From: Tubiluchus corallicola | Taxonomy: Eukaryota > Priapulida > Priapulimorpha > Priapulimorphida > Tubiluchidae | Direction of reading: 5' to 3' | NCBI GenBank assembly: GCA_030141605.1 | Contig: JAQGDQ010000093.1 | Coordinates: 372,001-436,000, forward strand | Length of the DNA stretch: 64,000 nt | Shown here: positions 1 to 12,500 of the stretch, piece after piece | Numbering within the stretch: the first letter of the stretch is position 1 | Layout: every line of letters starts with the position of its first letter | Notes under the pieces: generated by a model | The model's input: only the letters and a program-made list of their open reading frames with translations | Databases searched by the model: none | Told to the model about the DNA's origin: nothing | Program-made: the position numbers and the translations under genes

Positions 1-534
1 TAAGGATGTGAATAACTAGAAAAACTTAATTGCTGACATAAACGATTTTACTAAGCAAGCACATAAATATTGTTCTCAACTTGTTTCTCTTTATTTATTA
101 ATTTCATCCGAAAGTTGATAATCCCATTTTGTCAACATGGTATCAAAATATTTATTCCGAATAACGTTATTAATCACTTTAATTACATTGAATTTTTTCC
201 AGACCTTTACTGGCCAAAAATTCTCTTTAGACTCATTAAAAGAAAGAAAGTTCCAAAGATGAAAAAGCTGTTAACCAAGTCTTGCAATGCTTCAATATTT
301 TCAGAAAACGTTTTGTCAAAGTCTTGTTTGAAGTTGTTATTGAGTCACTTAGACATACTCGAGTTTAGACGCACACAGAAAACTATGGATAAGAACCAAA
401 CAGCTACAATAAATCTTTGTAATTAAAAAGCTTAATTGCTGACCTATGGACGATTTTAGTTAAATGTAATAAAACTTATGATTATAGTGGATTGTTTATG
501 AAATTAATTGTGTTTTTGTTTTTTTATTGCTTAG
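1..534. other. Intronic sequence with no recognised feature
   Basis: AT-rich. A 118-codon open frame at 70-426 has no recognisable domain, is rich in Phe/Ile/Asn/Lys as expected for chance AT-rich frames, and does not fit HDAC6. Probably HDAC6 intron. Confidence 0.5.
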
Positions 535-3500
535 TCAAGGAAAGCAACGACAACCGAAGTAAATCTAGTTCATTCGTAAGTTTTCTAACTTGCTATTTCT
601 TGTGAATTTATTAACGTTGTATCTATGCCAGTAGTGATGGAAAATCCAAGCTGAGCAAAAAGTTAGCAATTTATTTGTGCATTTACGTGTTTATTTGTAA
701 TTTTGTTTTGCTAATTTTTCTTTTTTTTGGTTTGCTATTGATTTTTTTATTTGTCATTTTTTTAAACGGATTTTTTAAAAATTTTGTGAACGTTTTTAGT
801 AGATTTCCTATTTTTTTGCTTTTTGGCTGTAGCATAATCATTTTCTAATTTGATATAAATCTTTTCAACTTCTACATTTTTGTGTGTAAGCTCATTTGAA
901 CACCTGCTTTCAGCTTTTTTCTGTATGCAAACATTTTGCTTCAGTTATTAAAGGAAAACCAGAACCAGTCTTACTCTATAGCTCAAAACAATCTACCCTG
1001 AAAAATATTGAATTTTTTCGCTAGTTTTGTGACTAGCTTTTCGTGTTACATAAATTTTGCCATTTGCTAGTTAGACGGGCACTAGCGTTTTGATTTCAGA
1101 AATGCATTGCGTAAAACAGGCGCAGTACCTCTCAGTTCAGATGTGTTAGTTTGTGATGAACTACACACATTCGACAGCTCATGCGTGAGCACAGCGGTAA
1201 ATTTGAAATTTGAATTATTATCTTAAAACTTGCCTAGTTTTAGTACAACACACTGAACATCTTACAGTAGCACTGTACTCCAACACACTGAACATCTGAC
1301 AGTAGCACTGTACTTCAATTTTCGCTTTCGCAAACACGTGCAACACGATCGTTGAATATTTTTGCTGTTGAAAATTATGTTAGTTTGTGATGTCATCGAC
1401 AGTTTGGCTCGCCCGCCGTTAATTAACTCACTAAGCTAATATTTAATTATCAAAAACGCTTGCAGTATTAATTGTGTTACAATGTAAATTTTTTGTCGGA
1501 CTTGAAAATGGGCTACGATATGCATGTTTTCCTTTAACCCTTTCACTACGTTGTTGCTTTTTAACTGGGCCATGTTGATTTTTTAACTGTGCACATTTGT
1601 CTATATCTTTTTGTGGTGTGTTACTAAAACAGAATCTTGTAAATTAACAAATGGTTGTTTGTTATTGAGTACTAATATTAAATGTTAGTTTTATTTCTAC
1701 ACGTGCACACATACATACATTCACGCACGCACACGCACAAGATCATAAATCAGTAATGTACTTATATTTAGAAACCAGTTTTCACAAAAGACACAATACT
1801 AATCCATGATATGCAATGATTTTATAACACTGCAGAACAATCAACTAAACATACGTTTCATCAAAGATCTACAAGTGATTTTGTGTTGGAACATACCATA
1901 CAGTACAGTATTGTGGAATGCCCCTGGCTTCAGATGCTGATTGGCTTTCTAGCGTTACTTGTTGCAATCCCACGTCTGTTAAACTTTTCTACAATGTTTT
2001 TGCATGGCCGTAGCAGTAAAATAAACAGACCTGGATGACTGCGCTTAGTGTTGAACTTCAGTCCCTTACAAGAAAAACATTGGTGGTAGTATGCCGCCTT
2101 CCGTAGTGAAGGGGTTGACATCCTTCGTATATTAATTGCACAGACAGCAAGTGTTTCTCATATGTCGCTTATATAAAACTGAAATCAGTAACTACTTGTG
2201 GTGTGTTATTACTGTTATTCAAAGTGTAATCTGGAAATTGATTGCATCTACATCTCGGAAATTTTTGGCAACCTCCAAGAACTATAACAAAGAACTTATT
2301 GATCTTTTTTCGTCACTTTTTTCGCACTTGTCTTTGCTAAGAACTTGTCCAAGTTTTCTTTAGCTTTTTTATCATTATGTTTTTTGCTTAATCAATCACA
2401 TTTCATTGACTGTTTTCCCATTTTGTTGTGCTCCTCAGTGTTTTGCATCATACGTCTGGATTTTTCTTTTTCATCTGTTGCTTTTGTACAACATTCACAC
2501 CATTTCACGCTGTACGTATTTGCTGTTAATATTCGCATCCTGTTGACTTTTACCATTCCAGCCCATCATATGCAGATTTTTTAGAGCAGTCATCCAAGAA
2601 AACGCCACGATCGTTGGCAAAAATTCAAGATAATTATGATTCAGTTTACCTGTCGCTGGTAAGTAGCTATATTCTCTGTAGCGTGAATTGTCCGGATAGC
2701 CATTTCTCGGAACTGTTTTTCGTCAATGTCAGACAAGCGTGGTCAAAATGGTTGTAACTGACAGTGGGCAGCAACTAGTTTCAACAGACGACTGGATAAC
2801 AGATTTAAAGCAAAAAGTTTATGCTACCGTATTAGTGTGATGGACGAACCTGTGTACAAAAACGTTGCTTCGCATGATTGGACATAACTTCTACCCATAG
2901 TATAGTGCGCAAAAGTGATGTAAAGACCACACGAAAGTAACAAAAGCTCTCTGAACACAAACAAATGTGTTATTTTAATTACGCGAGGTAGAAATATTAA
3001 GTCAATTATGCGGAATTATTTGCGACTCTTGCTGACAGCTTTGTGTACATTTGAATAGAAGTATTAGCCCGTATTAGACGTTTTTGAATCAATTAGACGA
3101 CTGATTACAATTCCAGTAAACGGCACTTACCGTATTACTACAGTTTCAATGCTGACTGCATAAAACCAAATTGTAATTATCTAGATATGACGAAGAAATA
3201 ACATATAAATAAGATTTTACAACACAAATTGGTCACTCAGTTGGTCTCACTACATTTGGTAGCCTACTAGTATGTCACCTTTGAATTCTGTGTCTCACTT
3301 TATTCACTCTAATACTGTGTTTGCCTGAAACCTGGGTTTGTAGTTTCTATGCGTGAATGATGAAAACTCCTGAGTTAATTTTATACTAAAAAAAGTCTCA
3401 TCAAACATCCTTTACAAGGCTGTCCATCTAAACAATTAAAGATTTTTAATGTGCGCTACTGTCCCCGCTGCAAACTGCATGTTACTAGCCAAGACTGACA

Positions 3501-6500
3501 ATGACCAATCAGAGACGAGCGTAGTTATCTGGACGCTCGCGTGCATTCTATTTGTTTGTTGCTTGGTTTAAATTTATTCTTAAACTTGTTTCACGTTTTT
3601 AGTGGCTCCTACGTTACTGATCTGGCAGCCATGTCTGATATTGAGCCACATGATTTACCGCTGTGGGAGCTGACAGAGAAAACTTTCAGCTATGTCTGCA
3701 TGGCAAGTGAATTGTAGATTGTGCACAATGTTTAGCTAGCTGGACTTAGTAGTGTTCAGGCTTGAGATGCTAATGATGGCACTATTCGCCTTGAACTTCA
3801 ATTGCAAGTTCATTAAAGAGAGTTGTGCACAATGGAGTGTGTTGTGTCAGTGCCAGTGTTGCACGTACTGTCAGCATTGTGCAATGCCAGTGTTGTGGAT
3901 ACTGTCAGCATTGTGCACAGTGCCGGTGTTGTGGATACCATCAGCAATGTGCAGTGCCAGTGTTGTGCGTAATGCCAGTTTCGTGCTCAATGCCGGTATT
4001 GTACATAATGTTAGTGTTGTGCATAATGCCAGTTTTGTGCATAATGCCAGTGTAGTACACAATGCCAGTGTCGTGCACAACTTGCAGTTTAATAATATTC
4101 TCGTTAAATTGGCCCATTTTAAACACAGAAACTATTTTTGATGATAACATCATTAATAGAAAGATAAAGATATGTTTTCATAGAGGAAGTAATTTAAGGA
4201 TGTCATTTTTATTTCTGAATTCTATCGAAACATTGGGCACAATTTTGTTAGTACAGTATTAAAAACTTTTGTACAGCACTGAGCTTTGTCTACATCTCCG
4301 ATAAATTGTGTTTGACGAGTTTTCCATTTTGTTTTCGGTTTAGCTCCCGGCCTATTGCCAGAACAAAAGTAGTGGCAAATCACTGATTTCGATGCTTGAA
4401 CTTTGACAAAATTATTACATGCATCATTGATACTTACTGGCACGTTCACACTAGCGACTTTTCTCTCGATAATGCTCTCTGAGAGTTAGCTCGCAAGTGT
4501 GAACGGTTTTGCTGTGTGTCAACTCACGCTTACAATCGGGGAGAATTCGCAGCAACTCTTTGGAGAGTTTGCAAAAAATTGGCAACAGAACTCGCACAGC
4601 CGTTCACACTTGTGAGTATACTCTCAGGGAGAAAACTCGATAGTCTGAACATGCCTTAAGCTGTCTGGGTAATAATTAAAGTAGATATGATTTCCATCTA
4701 TGACAAAGTATGGAAAAATCTATTGATGTGTGAGATTTCTCGTAGTCATAACATTTTGTAATTGTTTGAACTGCGTGTTGAAAATTTATCTTCACTCCGT
4801 CATTCAAAATTGAGTGTGGTCCTTATTAGGTCATAGTTCTGAGTTTCCGGTAAGTACAGGGAAACATTCATCACTCCTTACTAGCTAATAGTTTTGCTCC
4901 GGATATCCGATTCGTATCCGAAAATTGAGATATTCCGGATAATATTCGTATCCCATATTATCCGGTAATTATAAAAATTTGATATCTGCAAAACCCGGTT
5001 TTTTGTGATGAGTAAATGAAAACGGTTTCAAATAATTTAATAGTCGAGAATAAATAAATAAAATATTACCAAAAAACTTAAAGATCATTTTATACTATGT
5101 TTGTGTTTTCAAGATGAAAATTTTACACACATCTTTTTTTGTTTGTGTGTGGTAATATGGTGTATTTTTGGACAAGGTCCTTTAAGATGATAGTTCTTTT
5201 TTGACAGACTAAATGAAAATGCTAAAGTTTGCAATCATTTACTAATTTTTCATTATCCGAACTGATCCGCATATTCAATCCGGATTTAGCTAACCTATTC
5301 GGTTTTAATCCGAATCCGGAAGTCAATTTGAGGAAATATTCGATGATATCCGTTATTTGCTATCCGGCATAAAAGTGTATCCGGAGCAACATTCCTAGCT
5401 ACAAATGTATTATTTTGTATTCAATGTGCCAGATTAGTCCATTATCTTATTTTTCAAGAAAAAAATGAAATGCAGTAAGTCCTCGCTTAACGACGCTAAT
5501 GCGTTCTACCAAAATTTGACGTCAAGTGAAACGTCGTTAAATGAAGTCAAGACTTCGATAATAAGTAATGTAAAAGAATTGGGATACGTTCCAGAAGCAA
5601 GGGCAAAGTTAAATCATGTAAATTAAATATTTCATGAGTTTTATTTATATTTCTACTGATTAATTTCTTTCTGCTTGCTTGAAACCACCTGTAGATCTTA
5701 CTTGCCTAGCTAGTAGTTTCTCTTTAGTTGACTTAAGTCTAGGCAGAGGTCGAACAACAAACACTGCAGCAGAGTCAAAGTCAAGCCCTGGGGCGACCTT
5801 GGGACAATTTTATCTAGAAACTTAGTATGTACTAGTCTGGTTGCTATAACAACAGGTTGTAGGCATAAAATTTGCTCCCAGGTCTCGCTCGATACGAACG
5901 GCTAGCATTTAGTGGCCAGTCGGGAAGCAAAAACGTATATTCTTATATAATAACTGCAGTGTTTACATTACTAGTATGTTTTTAGAACTGAATAATGCAA
6001 TATGTGCTGTTTAATGGCATTAAAATAAGTGGAAAGTTGTTGATAAAATAAAAATTGACGTTGTGCAAAGCAAAAAATTGTCGTTAAAATGAAACGGTGC
6101 ATCGTTAAGTGAAAAAAGGTGTCAAATGTTCAGCGTCGTTGAAACGAAACGTCGCTAAACGGGGAATCGTTAAACAAGGACTTACTGTATGCTCTAATGG
6201 ACTATCTGTCTTTGAGTTTGATTTTGCTACACCTACTCAGAGGCAAAAACAGTTTATGAAAGCTATGGAATAGTTTTAGCTTGTATTTATTTTTGTAGGA
6301 CACGTATGAATGTAGCTTGTTAGCAGCTGGCTGTGTGTTAAATGTGGTTGATGCTGTTCTAGAAGGAAAGGTAAGTTTACTGATGAAGTTAATTTAGAAC
6401 TGAAGAGCACATTTTATCAAGAATAAATACACGCACATTTCCGTTTGCTGGACAAAAGCGGAGAGGCATCGGTCCGATTTGCCGATTGACCGATATTAAG

Positions 6501-9500
6501 CTAATACAGTAGGCGCGCATGTATTAGACTCACTGTAATGTAGAATCAATTTCCTAATTGTCTCAAAAACATCTAGTACTGGCCGCTTCTGACATACAAG
6601 CTTCACATGTGTTTTTGCACGCTGCTTGGTTGTAACGATGTAAACAAAGTGAGGTCCCGCCTACTAGCGATCAGCTCGCGAAACTGCGGACTGTGTCCAT
6701 AATAATGATCAGTTTGCAAAGCAATGGACTATGTCCATAATAATGGTCAGCTTGCAAAACAACAGACTGTGTCCGTTGTATGCAGGACTTTTAACAGTCC
6801 AGATTTTGCCCGATTTTTCCGATATCCTTAAAAGCGTGGTCCGGCAAACCGAGATATGAGTATACACAACTTTTATGATGTCCTAATAGCAATCTCATAT
6901 TCATTCTCATATACATCATTTCACTAACTCAGTCCTACTAATTCTCATCTCCTGCACTCTCCACTATCATTCCATCACTTTTGTTCCTTCCTTTTTTGCA
7001 CTCTGACACCTGCACCATTAATTGCATTATAGTTGCACAAGTAATGCTTCTTGGCTGTAATGCAGGCAACAATTTATATAGATATCATATCATGTCCATA
7101 TCATGTCACCATATAAAAGCAGTATTAGGTACTGAAGCAGCCACTCTAAAAAAGTAGCCTTCAAATAGAAAATACGTATTGACTTTGATATACATTTTAC
7201 AGAGTTGATAAAATTATATTTTTGGAAGATGTTGTTAGATCAATCAACTTTAATGCAGTCATTTCTGTTTTTGAGAATTCTTATTTGGTTGCATTTTGCT
7301 ACTTCCATTTGAGTAATTATTCTGTGAGAAAATCTCCTCTATTTACCAGAATTAAAGACTTTTGCACCTTTCAAATTCTTTTGATGCTGAGTCTTTATGA
7401 AAACTTCGAAATATGAGCAAAGTTAAGAGGTTGCATGTGTTGTTAAGTCATAAGTGAATAAGTGATATGTGAATTTCCACGAAGTAGGGACACTATACTT
7501 ATTTAATACTTACACGTTTGGGTGGCATCGTAGGGCTTGAATAAATTCAGTCTCTAACGAAAATTTCACAAATAGCGTACAGGAAAACAAATTGCATGGT
7601 ACCTGAGCCAATCAGCGACTGGGATACAGAGCAGCATTCTCTGGTTGGTCGTTTTCCATCAATCAACCAATCGTGTGATATGTACAATCTCACGTTGGCA
7701 AGTAGCATCTCAAGCGGGCTCAAGTACTACATTTCGTTTTTGGTGTGCATTCATCTGCCGAATAAATACTATTTACTGTAAATGGTAATTTTTTATTATT
7801 TATAATATTCTTTTAAAACCCGCGAAACAGCGAGTCCGCGATAAACGAACCACGAAATAGCAAAGGAACACTGTATTGTCTTGTTGTTGTGGTAGCAAAA
7901 ATAAAAAAATTAATAAAAATGAAAAAATTGTCCTTTACGATCAACTTACTTTGCACTGTTACGGTCAAATCGTTTGAGCTGAATCTGCACTTGGAAATTT
8001 GAGCATTTTCACTGTCGGGGGCATATTAACCAATAGGCTAACTAGGCTATAACCAATAGGCTAACTAGGGCACCAATGTTTGAGGAGCACCTTATTTTTT
8101 AAAAAAAATTCTTGTTCTCCTCGGTAAATGTGTAGCCTATCATATTCTTGTAAAACAAGCATTGTATAACACACCACAGGCAGTTGCAGATGCCTTTGCT
8201 ATATAAGCGGTGTATAACAAACAAGTAGAAGGTACTACACAACAAACAGTTGCTAACTTGTTTATATATAAACGCTATTCATATACACGTAATTAACATG
8301 TAGAAACTAGATTAATAGTATTACTAATACACCACTAGTAAATATCTTATCTGTACAGATGGCGGGACAGATCTATCAGCCTAGGGCATCGTGAAGTCTT
8401 GATATGCCCCTGTTCACAGGTAGTTAAAATTGTCAGTTTTTTTCACTTATCGTTGCCAATACCATTAAGAGCCTTTCTTGAATTTGCCATTCTTCTGTTG
8501 CAGGCGCAGAATGGAGTGGCGGTCGTTCGTCCGCCGGGACATCACGCTGAAGAGGACAAACCTTGTGGTTTCTGTTTTATCAACAATGCGGCACTAGCTG
8601 CTAAGTATGCACAGAAGAAATTTCACCTGCACAGGTGCAGTAATCTCATTTTTGTACTCTTTACAGATCCACACCGCTTCAGCTGAGCTCCAGCCAGTTT
8701 AGTTCTACAGTTGACCTAGGCGATAAGAAACCCACGTTTAGTCACGTCAGCCGCTCAGTGATGGGAGTCGAGCTAGCCGACATTTTTGCCGGCTGCGAAG
8801 ATTTTCGCTCTTGTGATAATCATGTCGTGACACTGCAAATCACTGGTTCAAATATGGCAAATGTACTGCAGATTCGCAGTCAGATTGTGCGTGTGCTGGC
8901 AGAGATACTAAACTTTAGACCTATGACTAGGGAGATACGAATGTTATCAATACTTTTCTAAATCAGTAGGCTACAGGTGGCGCTGTTTGATTGTAGCTAC
9001 AAAGAGGAAATCTTGGGCTTGCTCTGTTATGCTTCAAATCCTGACTAGTCCATCATTTTTAAGCATCTCCTATTTCTTCCTCAAACTCATTGCCCCGCGA
9101 TGGATAATAATTGTTAAAATAAACCACAATGGTTTGTAAAATTCTGACAGTCACAGTTATAATTAATCACTGGCTGGTTTTCAGACTGGTTGTAATATTT
9201 TAAGATTGGTGCTTAGGTTTGAAGACTGGTTATAAAGTTTTAAGACTGGCTGTAAAATTTTAACACTGCCGCCTTTTCAGTCATAAACTGATTCTTTGTT
9301 ATCATATTACAAAGCAATATATATTTATATGTATGTTAAATTATATATATTTCTAAAATAAAAGAAAACTGCCCTCAAGACAGGCAAACACAGCAGTCAG
9401 TCCAGCAAAAAACAAGACGCTGCTGTGCCAGGGACTTGTCAGCACCACTTGTGACAGAACTTGACACCACAGCAACAGAACAACTTTGCAAATTGTCGTT

Positions 9501-12500
9501 TTAGCAGTGGAGGAAATTTTTCTTCCGTTTTTACTTATTTATTGACTCTTTTCTAGGATTTTAATATTAGACTGGGATGTTCACCATGGCAACGGGATAC
9601 AGCACATGTTTTACGACGACCCATCGTATGTACATTTTTGTTTACAAGTACACTGTAATGTGGCATTTGTTCAGCAATGCTCCGTCATTTGTGCTTTTTT
9701 GCAAGTGCTCTATAACATAACACCTAGTGCACACATCAGTTTCATTTTCATAATTGATTAATTGGATACGAAATCGGTTTGGATTATAATCGATTTTCAT
9801 GTATTAATTAATTAAAGCACAAGAAAACGCTCCACTTACATAAAGCTTAAAAATTCGTCTTGAAATTTTATACCATTTACATACTACCTTTTTGCATGCA
9901 GTGTTTAAGTCGGCTGTAACGCTGTATAAAACGTGTGAATTTAAACTCCCGTGATGACCGTTAGACACAGCCATTTTGACAATAAGTCATTTGAAACAAG
10001 TTAAAATAACATTCTGTAAAAGTTCGAAAAAATAATTAGAGCATTCGTAGCGCACACGTCACTAGCTAAGTAAAATTTAAAATCACCGTATCTTGTCAAT
10101 AAGATTAAAAAATACATTTTTGGTGGGTGCACCCTGGAGGGTGAGTTAGCAACATTTTACCAATAATTAGTGAAAACATTTTAAATAGTTAATGACTTTC
10201 CTTTCTAGTTACATAAGCCTTTCAAGCATGTTTTTGTGGGACATAATTTAACATTTCCTTTTCTTTCCCTGATTTACGTTTGTGTATATGACGTCATGTA
10301 ATGGCGCCGTCGGAACAGTACTGCAGGAGATTTAAAATGAAAACAAGCAAAAAAGGCTTTCAACGTGAGGACGATATATGCATAAAATTACTATAAAGTA
10401 ATGTAATTTTTTAAGACGATTTTTTTCTGAAACCTACTTCAGGTACCCCTTTTCTTGTCCTTTAAGTCTCAGCAATTTCAAAATTTTTGACAAAAACACG
10501 TTGACTGTAACAGCTTTGTTATCTTTACCATTGCTGTTTTAATTGCAATGTTAATTACAATTTAGTTAATTAATTACACTAAATAAATTATAAATTATAT
10601 TTCCTTCTACTTTTTTGAACAAATTAACTTTATATCAGTTTTGATAAATCCATCGAGGGTGCTGCCACCCAGGTGTGCGTCTAATTTGGTCTCACCACCA
10701 ATTGTCATTGTAAGTCGATGACTAATAGGGGTGAGCATCAAACAATTCCACAATTTTTTTTTAATTTCATTTCGATTTGAACTTAAAATCATAAATTCAA
10801 ATAATTTAGCACTTCAGCCACATATGTTTTTATCATCAAAATGTTTGAAACCGCGTGCAATTCGCACAATTTAGTTGCAGTTTCTGTGCAAACTTTTTTA
10901 ACAAACTAATAGTGGTTTTGCTGCAGAACAAAATCAAATAATGTGCATGATCTTTGTAAGAACACCTTTTCCAAGCGGTTTGAAAACTTGTTCAAAAATC
11001 TTTCAATCTCAACTGGAACTAAATTCAAATTCGAAATACTGAAATTCGGTTCAATCGAATTTGAAAGCCACAAATTCGATTCGTTTTGAATTCACTTTCT
11101 GTTAGAGAATGCTCATCCCTAGTGACTACCTGTATTGTATTGTGCATGTATTATATTGTTTTATAGTCCTTGTAACTTCATGAGAGAGTAGAGCTAAGAT
11201 TCAAACAGAATTATTCACATGGCAAGTCCTGTTGACAAGTTTGTTGGTTCAGTACTTTTTTAGTGAAATAAAATTAGTATCTAAAAATGCTCATTCTAGT
11301 TCAACAGTCTGATTTTTTGATAATATGACTGCTGCAATTAATCGTAACGGCATTTTCTATTATTATGTTCTAGAATATTGTACATCTCCATCCATCGCTA
11401 TGATAACGGTTTCTACTTCCCAGCTTCGAACGATGCCGCTTTTGACAGAGTGGGTGCTGGCGACGGCATTGGCTACAATGTGAACATACCCTGGAATTCT
11501 GTAAGTGTTCCAACTTCTGAGCAGTGACAGATTATGACCTTTTGGGCACCTAGGCTAATTAAATTTTGGGGCTTGCCCCTCAGTGGAGCCACCTTCTAAC
11601 TCGCCTGCACTTGTCTTGAATATTTTTTTACACGTGATATTTACATAGCTTGAAACTTAAATTCTTTAAATAAACTAGAATAGCCATCTTTTGTTTGTCA
11701 ATAATAATAATGTTCTTTAGGAAATACCACTATTTTACTATTTTTTTGCAAACCAAGTTAGCAAATATTTCAACACCTCCGTGTGAAAAAGCTTGAGGTG
11801 CCCTAGGCTGCAGCCTATACTAACCTATAGGATAATCCAGCTCTGCTTGCAAAGCTTGAGGGGCCCTAGGCTGCAGCCTATGCTAACCTATAGGATAATC
11901 CAGCTCTGCTTGCAAAGCTTGAGGGGCCCTAGGCTGCAGCCTATGCTAACCTATAGGATAACCAGCTCTGCTTGCAAAGCTTGAGGGGCCCTAGGCTGCA
12001 GCCTATACTAGCGTATAGGATAATCCAGCTCTGCTTGCAAAGCTTGAGGGGCCCTAGGCTGCAGCCTATACTAGCGTATAGGATAATCCAGCTCTGCTTG
12101 CAAAGCTTGAGGGGCCCTAGGCTGCAGCCTATACTAGCGTATAGGATAATCCAGCTCTGCTTGCAAAGCTTGATGTTAGCTGAATGTGCACTACTCACAC
12201 ATTATATTGAGTGCCAGAATACTCATGTTATCGGCTCATTGTGACCTGAGTTGTGTTTTTGCCAACTTGGACCCAACATAAAAAAACAAAAAAAAATGTA
12301 ATTCAATTTAGACTGTAAGATACTGTAAGATATTCAGTGTGTTGTACTAAAACTAGGCAAGTTTTAAGATAAATATTCAAATTTCATATATACCACTGCT
12401 CTCGCACGAGCTGTCGAACGTATGTAGTTCGTTACAAACTAACACATCTGAATTGAGAGGTATAGCACCTATTTTTTGTGCAATGCATTTCGGAAATGCA

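Noticed and set aside
70-426. 118-codon open frame at the left edge
   Set aside because: AT-rich composition and no match to the HDAC6 segment expected upstream of SRKATTTEV; likely chance.
3752-4153. Cys/Val-rich 129-codon frame and its antisense counterparts
   Set aside because: 18-base tandem repeat in an HDAC6 intron; no domain.
11793-12244. Repeat-encoded frames on both strands
   Set aside because: The 63-base unit is a multiple of three; the open frames follow from the satellite.
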